Part shown: piece by piece, positions 7,421 through 13,078 of the stretch
How positions within the stretch are numbered: position 1 is the first letter of the stretch
How the letters are laid out: the number at the start of each line of letters is the position of its first letter
From: Anaerolineaceae bacterium
GTDB taxonomy: Bacteria > Chloroflexota > Anaerolineae > Anaerolineales > Anaerolineaceae
Reading direction: 5' to 3'
NCBI GenBank assembly: GCA_028714615.1
Contig: JAQTMA010000010.1
Span: 38,540-51,617, forward strand
Length of the DNA stretch: 13,078 nucleotides
Program-made: the position numbers and the translations under genes
Notes under the pieces: model-generated
Database searches by the model: none
What the model was told of the DNA's origin: nothing
The model's input: the letters and a program-made list of their open reading frames with translations, nothing else

Positions 7421-8512
7421 ATGTCGCAGATCGAACTCACCCAACTGACCAAACGATTTGGCGCAGTAACCGCGCTGAACAATATCGACCTGCAGATCGG
7501 AGACGGCGAATTCGTCATCATGCTTGGACCGAATGGCGCCGGGAAAACCACTACCTTACGCTGTGTAGCCGGATTGGAAAAGCCGGAAACCGGCAAGGTG
7601 TGCTTTGATGGGGTCGAAGTCAATAAAAAATCCCCCGCAGAACGCAATACCGCTTTCGTTTTCCAGAACTATGCCCTCTACCCGCGCAAAACGGTCTTCG
7701 AAAATATCACGTTCCCACTCGAAGCGCATCGCCTGCCGCGGGCAGAGATCGAGAAGCGGGCCAACGAAGTGGCAGACGTGCTGCATATCCGCCACTTGAT
7801 GAAGCGCCGACCGGCCCAGCTTTCCGGCGGGGAGCAGCAGCGGGTGGCGCTGGGGCGGGCGTTGGTGCGCAAGGCTGCCGTCTTTTTGATGGACGAGCCG
7901 CTCACCAACCTGGATTTCAAGTTGCGCGTCGAAATGCGCACCGAGCTCAAACGCTTGCACGAGGAATTCCGCTATACCCTGCTGTACGTGACCAATGACC
8001 AGGTCGAAGCTATGGCAATGGCTGATAAGATCGCCGTGTTGAACAAGGGCGTCTTGCAGCAAGTCGGTTCACCGCGCGACGTATACGACCACCCGGTCAA
8101 CCGCATTGTTGCCGCCCTCATCGGCTTTCCAACCATGAACTTCCTGGATTGCATGCCCGCTCCCGATTTCGTTCCGCGGCTGCAGGCGGCCGGCGGCGGT
8201 TGGCATCTGCCGATCACCCAGCACATCCTGGAAAAGATATCCGCCGGCGGTCAAAAGCGCTTATGGTTGGGCATCCGTCCGGAAGATATCCAGATTGGGA
8301 ACGAGCCGAATGCCGGTTGCCTGGAAGGACGAGTGTTCATCAGCGAGTTGCTCGGCGATCGCACGATTGTGGACGTCTCACTGGGTGAGACGCGAGTCAA
8401 GGTGAAAGCGTCGCCCACCATCCGTCTCGACCCCGGTCAGCCGGTGTGGCTCACCCCGAACTTGAACCGCATCCACGTTTTCGATAAAACCACGGACGAG
8501 GCGATTCTTTAG
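7421..8512 (+). CDS. Sugar ABC transporter ATPase 2 (MalK-like, H-loop His replaced by Asn)
   Basis: This 363-residue second MalK-type ATPase begins 2 nt after the first one stops. Walker A is GPNGAGKT (36-43), the Q-loop is Gln82 in VFQNYALYP, the signature is LSGGE (134-138, near canonical), and Walker B is VFLMDE (154-159). The H-loop reads VTNDQ, so the switch His is Asn192 (codon AAT at 7994-7996, one base from His CAT). The C-terminal domain holds WLGIRPEDIQ (about 282-291), typical of MalK/UgpC proteins. Having two different ATPase genes in one CUT1 locus implies a heterodimer. The complementary defects in the pair are described in the findings. Family certain; substrate unknown. Confidence 0.94.
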   Translation: MSQIELTQLTKRFGAVTALNNIDLQIGDGEFVIMLGPNGAGKTTTLRCVAGLEKPETGKVCFDGVEVNKKSPAERNTAFVFQNYALYPRKTVFENITFPLEAHRLPRAEIEKRANEVADVLHIRHLMKRRPAQLSGGEQQRVALGRALVRKAAVFLMDEPLTNLDFKLRVEMRTELKRLHEEFRYTLLYVTNDQVEAMAMADKIAVLNKGVLQQVGSPRDVYDHPVNRIVAALIGFPTMNFLDCMPAPDFVPRLQAAGGGWHLPITQHILEKISAGGQKRLWLGIRPEDIQIGNEPNAGCLEGRVFISELLGDRTIVDVSLGETRVKVKASPTIRLDPGQPVWLTPNLNRIHVFDKTTDEAIL

Positions 8513-8540
8513 CCCGTTCGCCCGAGAGGAATGTTGCCCT

Positions 8541-8792
8541 ATGGATGAACGATTCTACGACAGGATCATGCAGGTTATTCTCATCGGGTTGGTGGTCGGG
8601 ATGCTGGGGATGATCCAGCCCTTTTCTCTGGCGCTTTTTAAACCGGCTTTCCTGATCCTCTTTTATTGCACGTTGGGGTATATCGTATTTTCGCATATCA
8701 ACCCCCGACCCGCAAAAAAGATTGAGGACGATTCCACCGCCGGACCTCCTAATGTCGTCGAAGGCGAGGAGCAAGGGCGCAGGGGCGATTAG
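8541..8792 (+). CDS. Small two-helix membrane protein of unknown function
   Basis: This 83-residue protein has two hydrophobic segments (about 11-26 and 30-50) separated by a short turn. A charged C-terminal tail (about 55-83, several Lys and Arg, then Glu/Asp-rich) is probably cytoplasmic. I do not recognise a family. The ATG is preceded by GAGAGGA at 8524-8530, 10 nt away. It lies 28 nt after ATPase 2 and 29 nt before the phosphatase gene. Its place directly after a two-ATPase importer resembles GlpU, a small membrane protein encoded in the rhizobial glycerol importer operon, though no sequence likeness is evident. It may be an accessory part of the importer; that is inference. Confidence 0.72.
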   Translation: MDERFYDRIMQVILIGLVVGMLGMIQPFSLALFKPAFLILFYCTLGYIVFSHINPRPAKKIEDDSTAGPPNVVEGEEQGRRGD

Positions 8793-8821
8793 CTCCGGCT
8801 CACACCGATGAGAATAGTGTT

Positions 8822-9649
8822 GTGATATCCATTCCCATCCTGTGTTTTGACCTGGACGGGACGTTGTTGGACGGTCAAGGTCGCATCCACCCCAGCGACG
8901 TGGCGATTCTGTCGGGGGGGACGGGCGCTCTGTTGGTTCCCACGACAGGGCGGCCGTTGAGTTCGGTCCGCAATGTCTTTGCCCGCCACGGTTTGTTCAC
9001 CGACCGGCCGATCCCCCTTCCGTTGGTACTTCAAAACGGTGCAGCGCTTTACCTGCCCGGGGAGCGGCTGCAAGCCTACACCCCTTTCAAACGCGATGTG
9101 CAAGCAGCGTTGCTGAGCCTTGCACACGGTTATCACCAGGTCACCTTTTTATTTCTCGACCAATCATCGATCGACGTGCTCTGGCCGCATCCTTTTGCCG
9201 AACGGGCGGCGCAAAGTTATGATTTCATCACCCAACCGTTTTCAACGACCAATTCCAGCAAAGCCTATAGTAAAATGATGTGCGTGTCTGCATCGCCTGC
9301 AGGCATATCCGGGTTCTACCACCAGACCGCCGGGATACCAGTCGAGCGCGCCTACAGCATGCCGACTGTTCTCGAGATCACCCCGCCGGGGATCAATAAG
9401 GGCAAGGGGGTAGAGCAGCTCCTGGCCACGCTCGGGCTGGAGCGCAGCCCGATCTATGCAGCCGGGGATGGCGGCAATGACCTGGCGCTCTTCGAACTGG
9501 CGAGACGTTCCTTTGCGCCGGGCAACAGCCCCGAACTGGTTCGCAGCGCCGCTGACCAACTGGTCAACACCGGCGAGAACGGGCTGCTCACTCCCATGTT
9601 GCAAGCTTCAGAGCAGGCAGACTACCAGAAGAGATCGGAGAATCCATGA
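8822..9649 (+). CDS. HAD-superfamily (HAD-IIB, Cof-type) sugar-phosphate phosphatase
   Basis: This 275-residue cytosolic hydrolase has the four HAD motifs. Motif I is CFDLDGT, with nucleophile Asp10 and acid/base Asp12. Motif II is Thr41/Thr42 in TTGRP. The motif III Lys is Lys193 in INKGKG. Motif IV is GDGGND (215-220). The long insert between motifs II and III (about 75-185) is the C2-type cap of Cof/YidA proteins, which select small phosphorylated metabolites, often sugar phosphates. No ATG fits; GTG 8822 sits directly before the motif I strand, but its ribosome binding site is weak. The stop overlaps the RpiB start as ATGA, so the two are coupled. It may dephosphorylate an intermediate of the sugar pathway; the substrate is unknown. 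Confidence 0.86.
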   Translation: MISIPILCFDLDGTLLDGQGRIHPSDVAILSGGTGALLVPTTGRPLSSVRNVFARHGLFTDRPIPLPLVLQNGAALYLPGERLQAYTPFKRDVQAALLSLAHGYHQVTFLFLDQSSIDVLWPHPFAERAAQSYDFITQPFSTTNSSKAYSKMMCVSASPAGISGFYHQTAGIPVERAYSMPTVLEITPPGINKGKGVEQLLATLGLERSPIYAAGDGGNDLALFELARRSFAPGNSPELVRSAADQLVNTGENGLLTPMLQASEQADYQKRSENP

Positions 9650-10098
9650 AGATTATCATAGCAAGCGATCATATCGGACGGCCATTGAAGGATGTTGTCG
9701 TCCAACACTTGAAAAATCGCGGCCACGAACCGGTTGATCTGGGCGTGCACAGCGATTCGCCAGTGGATTACCCGGACGTGGGCCAAGAATTAGCCGAGCG
9801 CATCGCACGGGGTGAATATGAGCGGGGTATCCTGGTGTGCGGCACGGGGATCGGCATGGCCATCGTGGCCAACAAGGTGCCGGGGGTGCGGGCGGCAGTC
9901 TGCCACGATCCCTATTCAGCCGAGCGGGCCCGGAAGAGTAACGATGCCCAGGTGATGACGCTCGGCTCGCAAGTGATCGGCAGCGAGGTTGCTAAAGCAT
10001 TGGTGGATATCTGGCTGGCCGCCGAGTTCGCGGGTGGTCGTTCGGCGGCGAAGGTGGAAAAGATCAATGGCCTGGACGAACACTACCGGAAATTATAA
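9646..10098 (+). CDS. rpiB: RpiB/LacAB-family sugar-phosphate isomerase (ring-opening His replaced by Ser)
   Basis: This 150-residue cytosolic protein has the size and fold signature of ribose-5-phosphate isomerase B and LacA/LacB. ASDHIG (6-11) carries Asp8 and His9, DYPD is at 41-44, and ILVCGTGIGM (62-71) carries the catalytic base Cys65. The phosphate-loop segment ANKVPGVRA lies at 75-83, and ALVDIWL (118-124) is the dimer helix. The usual R..HN[DN] motif reads RKSND (96-100), so the His that opens the sugar ring (His99 of E. coli RpiB) is Ser98 here. The ATG is preceded by CGGAG and overlaps the phosphatase stop (ATGA). It is the last gene of the + strand cluster. Family certain; ribose 5-phosphate as substrate is doubtful because of the lost His. 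Confidence 0.9.
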   Translation: MKIIIASDHIGRPLKDVVVQHLKNRGHEPVDLGVHSDSPVDYPDVGQELAERIARGEYERGILVCGTGIGMAIVANKVPGVRAAVCHDPYSAERARKSNDAQVMTLGSQVIGSEVAKALVDIWLAAEFAGGRSAAKVEKINGLDEHYRKL

Positions 10099-10172
10099 CG
10101 CCGGAGAATCCATCGACCGGTTGCCCAGGCCTTCAGCAAGCCAGGTTAGCGAGAGGTTTGATTCAAGGTAGG
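10099..10172. other. Convergent gap between the sugar cluster and the minus-strand unit
   Basis: The + strand cluster and the minus-strand genes meet here with 74 nt between their stop codons. A bidirectional terminator would be expected, but no stable stem followed by a T-run was seen on either strand. Confidence 0.6.
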
Positions 10173-11378
10173 TCACAGGCATCCGGACATCATATCCTGC
10201 AGCTCGGGCGGGTCCGTGAGCCGTATCTTCACGTGAGGGGTGGCGTGCCAATCAGCGCAGCGCTGCAGAGCAGCCGCCAGGTCGACTGCCATCTCTTGGG
10301 TAGGTTCGATGCCCGCTTCGAGGTACAGGGAGCGTACCTCAAAATAGCCTTCTTTGCGATATGCTTTGGCATCTAAACGGCCGATCAGCGCACCCCGCTG
10401 CAGGATCGGCAAGGAGAAATACCCATAGCGGCGCTTGGCCGCCGGCGTGTAACATTCGATGGTGTAGTCGAAGCCGAAGAGAGCTTTCACCCGGGCGCGG
10501 TCCCAGACCAGGGGATCAAAGGGGGTGAGCAAGGTGGTCAGGCTGGGCTGTAATTCACCGCGCAGGGCGGCTTCGGCCAGGGGTAGGCGTTCCGGGTGCA
10601 GGTAGGCTGGGGTATCCCAGCCCTCAATTTCAACAGGGAGCAGTTCACCCCAGGCGACCAGGCTTTTCAGCCGATCGAGGTTGCCCTGCTTGGGCATGTG
10701 GAAGTATTCGGGCACCCAGGCCGGCAGGGCGATTCCCAGGCAGCGCACGGCCTTCAGGCTCAGGCTGCGATGCACTTCCTCTTGGGAAGGTGTGAGAGAA
10801 TCATCCCAATCCGGTCGGACGCGCTCGCGCAAGTCATAGATGCGCTGGAATTTCTCCCGCCGGGCGACCATCAGCTCGCCCGAGACGAACAGGCACTCCA
10901 GAGCGGTCTTCTCATCTTTCCAGGCCCACCATCCCCCAGCCGGCTTGGAATCGTTTTCGAAGTCGGCGGAGCGCAAGCCTCCTTCGTGGTGGATGCGATC
11001 CATCACGCGCTTCACCAATTCAGGGTGTTCGCGCATCCACGCCGTTGTGTCGCCCCAGCCGCGCACGCCGGTGAGCATGATGCGGCGGTAAAGCGGGAAA
11101 TCTTCTGAAGGGATCAGGCATGCAGCATGAGACCAGTACTCGAATAACTGCCCTTCGCTGAGAAGCTCGTCCAACCAGGCAGGTTGATAGGCGCCCAGGT
11201 GGCTCCACAGGACAAAATATGGGCTGCGCGCGACCACGTGAATGGTGTCCAGTTGTAGCACCCCCATTTGCCGGATGGCTGCCAGCAAGTTATCCTTCGT
11301 TGCGGGGTGTTGCGGAGGAGCGAGCAAACCCATGCTCGCCAGCATGATATTTCGAGCGGCAGGAAGAGGAATTTTCAA
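10173..11378 (-). CDS. HTH_42 winged-helix protein, YcaQ/AlkX-like probable DNA glycosylase
   Basis: This 401-residue protein matches the HTH_42 family (PF06224), which includes the interstrand-crosslink glycosylases YcaQ/AlkX and AlkZ. The N-terminal helix PLPAARNIMLASMGLL (4-19) and VLQLDTIHVVARS (40-52) contain the Q-x-D motif (Gln42, Asp44), the form associated with YcaQ/AlkX rather than the Q-x-Q of AlkZ. YWSHAA is at 81-86. The family's most recognisable block, PFDPLVWDR (286-294) to KRRYGYFSLPIL (315-326), is intact. The start is TTG at 11378, one base after the peptidase stop (TAAATTG), which places the N-terminus where the family begins; ATG 11345 would cut into the first helix. No clear ribosome binding site precedes it, so expression probably depends on coupling to the peptidase gene. 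Function is inferred from family. Confidence 0.85.
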   Translation of the reverse strand: MKIPLPAARNIMLASMGLLAPPQHPATKDNLLAAIRQMGVLQLDTIHVVARSPYFVLWSHLGAYQPAWLDELLSEGQLFEYWSHAACLIPSEDFPLYRRIMLTGVRGWGDTTAWMREHPELVKRVMDRIHHEGGLRSADFENDSKPAGGWWAWKDEKTALECLFVSGELMVARREKFQRIYDLRERVRPDWDDSLTPSQEEVHRSLSLKAVRCLGIALPAWVPEYFHMPKQGNLDRLKSLVAWGELLPVEIEGWDTPAYLHPERLPLAEAALRGELQPSLTTLLTPFDPLVWDRARVKALFGFDYTIECYTPAAKRRYGYFSLPILQRGALIGRLDAKAYRKEGYFEVRSLYLEAGIEPTQEMAVDLAAALQRCADWHATPHVKIRLTDPPELQDMMSGCL

Positions 11379-11379
11379 T

Positions 11380-12930
11380 TTACTTATGCTGATCAAAATA
11401 GATGGTAAGAAGTGGGGTGAGATCGGCGGGGGAGTGCTGGTGGAGCAGGGCAAAGAAATCTTGGGCAGTAGCCCGCTTGTGGGCGTACTGGATGGCATAA
11501 TCTTTCAGGAAGGCAAAGAAGACTTCGTCTCCCACGCGGATGCGCAGATCTTCCAGGAAGGAAGCGCCGCGCAGGTAGACCGCATTGCGGTACAGGGTAA
11601 ACCCCCCATAATCGTAGATCGGGAGATTGATCCAACCTTGCGGATTATAGAATCCAATGCGGAAGGCCCACCACCAGTCCGACAGTTCGGGGTGGATCCG
11701 CTCGTAGTATAAGCGCTCTGCGTAAGTAGCCATAGCCTCGTCCAACCACGGTTCGAGCGCCTGGTCATCGCCTACCACGCCATACCACCACTGGTGGGCG
11801 GTCTCGTGCACGGCGATGGCGGTCAGATAACCCTTGGGCGTGCCGTCGTAGAGGTTGTAGAACCCGCGGCTGAGGAAATACAAGCCATCGTATTCCATAC
11901 CGTCCAGAAAATCAGCCTCGACGACGCTGAGGGTGGCATGCGGATAAGCGCCGAAGAGCTGGTTATAGAGTTCGAGCGCCGAGGAAGTGTCTCGCAAAGC
12001 TGCTTCACCCGCAGTTTTGTCCCATGGGAAGGTGTAGGCATACACGGTCGTGGCGCCGACCGTCTGGCTGGCAAGGATGTACTGAACGCTGGTTGAAACG
12101 GCAAAAGCGCGCCCGGCATCGAGGGTGTAATGATAGTGGTTGCCGTCCTGGCTGGCCGGAGCGCTGGCAGCAACCACCAGGCCGGTGGGTGGATTGAGCA
12201 GCTCAAGGTCCACCTTGTAATCAGCGGCGTCATAGACTTCGTGTTCGCCGAAAGCCCAGGCAGCGTGCAGCAGCCAACCGGTTCCGGGTTGGTAGGCAGC
12301 CAGGTAGGGATACCAATCAACCAGGTTGGTCTGGCGAGAAGTATAGCCAAAGGGGACCGGGCGGCGGTCGCCGGTGGGGGCTGGAATGGCCGGCAAAGCA
12401 AGGTGGAAATTCAAGTCGAGGCGTAGGGTATCCCCTGGGACGAGCGGGGCCGGCAGGCGTAATTCCAAACGGTGGTCTTGCAAGGTGTAGCTGGTAGCAG
12501 GCAGTGCATCTGCTCCATGAAGACCAATCGAATTCAGCGAAAAGGCGCCAGGGTAATGATTGGCTTCTACGACCAGAACCAGGGAGGGCAGCGGTTGGTC
12601 CCAGGAATTGGAAACGATGATCTGTTCCTGGACCAGGGTGGAATGCTGCGTATAGTCAAGTTGCGCCGAGAGTTGGTAGCTGGTCCGAATGGGAACACGG
12701 AGCGCAGGCGGGGTGGGTTGTGTGGGCGCCAGGCTTGCAACGGTAGTTGCAGTCGGGGTGATGGTGGGGGTAGCGCTTCCGATAACTGCGGAAATAGGAG
12801 CAGCACCTGGAGGAGTAGAGGTGGAGAAGCTCGACATTCCACCGGTTGGGAAGCAAGCGGCGAGGGCGCAGGTGAGGAAGATCAGGACAGCCGGGCAGTC
12901 CAGGAGGGGGTGGAAGGCATGAGGCTTCAT
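11380..12930 (-). CDS. Secreted M1-family (aminopeptidase-type) zinc metallopeptidase lipoprotein
   Basis: This 516-residue exported peptidase has a signal peptide with lipobox ALAAC (Cys26) and a Thr/Pro-rich linker (about 35-78). A beta-sandwich N-domain typical of M1 follows (about 80-285). The catalytic domain has the zinc motif HETAH (375-379), with the third ligand Glu398 exactly 18 residues further on, and the likely catalytic Tyr452 in VYLRGASF. The exopeptidase motif GxMEN reads GMEY (344-347), a variant of the usual GAMEN. It lacks the long C-terminal helical domain of PepN (~870 residues), so it is a short M1 form. It probably trims peptides at the outer face of the membrane. ATG 12930 is chosen over the in-frame TTG 12945 because the TTG lies inside a TATAAT box. 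It is followed directly by the HTH_42 gene. Confidence 0.9.
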   Translation of the reverse strand: MKPHAFHPLLDCPAVLIFLTCALAACFPTGGMSSFSTSTPPGAAPISAVIGSATPTITPTATTVASLAPTQPTPPALRVPIRTSYQLSAQLDYTQHSTLVQEQIIVSNSWDQPLPSLVLVVEANHYPGAFSLNSIGLHGADALPATSYTLQDHRLELRLPAPLVPGDTLRLDLNFHLALPAIPAPTGDRRPVPFGYTSRQTNLVDWYPYLAAYQPGTGWLLHAAWAFGEHEVYDAADYKVDLELLNPPTGLVVAASAPASQDGNHYHYTLDAGRAFAVSTSVQYILASQTVGATTVYAYTFPWDKTAGEAALRDTSSALELYNQLFGAYPHATLSVVEADFLDGMEYDGLYFLSRGFYNLYDGTPKGYLTAIAVHETAHQWWYGVVGDDQALEPWLDEAMATYAERLYYERIHPELSDWWWAFRIGFYNPQGWINLPIYDYGGFTLYRNAVYLRGASFLEDLRIRVGDEVFFAFLKDYAIQYAHKRATAQDFFALLHQHSPADLTPLLTIYFDQHK

Positions 12931-12944
12931 AGATACGTGTCTCA

Positions 12945-12950
12945 ATTATA
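12945..12950 (-). promoter_or_regulatory. Possible -10 box for the peptidase/HTH_42 unit
   Basis: A perfect TATAAT reads on the minus strand 14 nt before ATG 12930. Transcription would start at about 12938, giving a very short leader of about 8 nt. No good -35 hexamer was found 16-18 nt upstream (CCGATT at 12968-12973 is poor), so this is tentative. Confidence 0.4.
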
Positions 12951-13042
12951 AAGCACGCAGCCAAAGAAATCGGGTTTGCTCGGAAATACCGGAGGGTCCG
13001 TGCCCGCCTTCTCAATGGATGGAACGTGTGAATACCGATAAA

Positions 13043-13076
13043 CTGTTACCCTGGAGGGGCTGTTAACCTGTAAGGG
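13043..13076. repeat. Imperfect 17-bp direct tandem repeat at the window edge
   Basis: CTGTTACCCTGGAGGGG (13043-13059) is followed without spacing by CTGTTAACCTGTAAGGG (13060-13076), identical at 14 of 17 positions. It lies about 110 nt upstream of the peptidase start in otherwise non-coding sequence. It could be a paired operator or the first units of an array running off the window. Nothing else was seen in 12951-13042. Confidence 0.5.
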
Positions 13077-13078
13077 CG

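Noticed and set aside
381..10098. Tagatose 6-phosphate pathway (LacAB plus tagatose-bisphosphate aldolase)
   Set aside because: There is only one RpiB/LacAB-type subunit, no tagatose-6-phosphate kinase of the PfkB family, and the FGGY kinase with a FucI-fold isomerase does not fit that pathway.
2..10098. Sulfoquinovose (sulfoglycolysis) cluster, since some variants use an isomerase, kinase and class II aldolase, or an RpiB-type isomerase
   Set aside because: No sulfoquinovosidase, sulfolactaldehyde reductase or dehydrogenase, transketolase or sulfonate exporter is visible; it cannot be excluded beyond the left edge but is not supported here.
10102..10113. CGGAGAATCCAT, a copy of the RpiB ribosome-binding and start region (9636-9647), just after the RpiB stop, as if a lost next gene began here
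   Set aside because: A few 12-mer matches are expected by chance in 13 kb, the copy reads ATC not ATG, and the short frame after it resembles nothing.
11379..11498. Upstream extension of the HTH_42 gene into the peptidase gene
   Set aside because: The extension is Pro/Ser-rich out-of-frame peptidase sequence; family similarity begins at about the TTG at 11378.
11823..12401. Second minus-strand frame of 192 codons inside the peptidase gene
   Set aside because: It lies wholly within the M1 gene in another frame, and the M1 frame carries HETAH and all ligands.
1..13078. CRISPR array, tRNA, rRNA, transposase or toxin-antitoxin genes
   Set aside because: No regularly spaced repeats, cloverleaf-like sequences, transposase motifs or paired small toxin/antitoxin frames were recognised on either strand.

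Overview
The window is an ordinary-looking bacterial chromosomal segment, GC-rich by eye. It most resembles a member of the Chloroflexota, class Anaerolineae. The main clue is two lipoproteins whose lipobox (…LAAC) is followed by a long linker rich in Pro, Thr and Ser, a style common in that group. The assignment is inferred from style and gene content; no rRNA or other marker is present. No tRNA, rRNA, insertion sequence, CRISPR array or phage gene was found.

Positions 1-2778 (+) hold a sugar-catabolic trio: the C-terminal end of an FGGY-family sugar kinase, a class II aldolase of the fructose-bisphosphate/tagatose-bisphosphate (FBA/GatY/KbaY) family, and an isomerase of the L-fucose/L-arabinose isomerase fold. 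The genes are tightly packed, with a 13-nt gap and then an 8-nt overlap. Together they could run aldose -> ketose -> ketose phosphate -> DHAP plus an aldehyde. This has the logic of the fuc and rha pathways, but the aldolase comes from a different family.

Positions 2970-8792 (+) hold a complete CUT1-type sugar importer: substrate-binding lipoprotein, a 12-bp perfect hairpin, two permeases, two different ATPases and a small two-helix membrane protein. The ATPases appear functionally asymmetric. The first has a degraded signature motif (LPAGE), and the second has Asn in place of the H-loop histidine. These two defects would fall in the same composite ATP site, leaving one normal and one degenerate site. 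The two-ATPase plus small-membrane-protein layout recalls the rhizobial glycerol importer GlpSTPQUV.

Positions 8822-10098 (+) hold a HAD-IIB (Cof-type) phosphatase gene coupled by ATGA to an RpiB-family isomerase gene. The RpiB protein keeps the catalytic Cys but has Ser where the ring-opening His normally sits, which hints at an acyclic or unusual substrate. All genes from 1 to 10098 point the same way and read as one sugar-uptake and catabolism cluster, possibly with a promoter break at 2779-2969.

Positions 10173-12930 (-) form a separate, convergent two-gene unit: a secreted M1-family metallopeptidase lipoprotein followed by a YcaQ/AlkX-like HTH_42 protein (a probable DNA glycosylase) that starts at TTG one base after the peptidase stop. 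A TATAAT box sits just upstream of the peptidase. An imperfect 17-bp tandem repeat lies at the right-hand edge.
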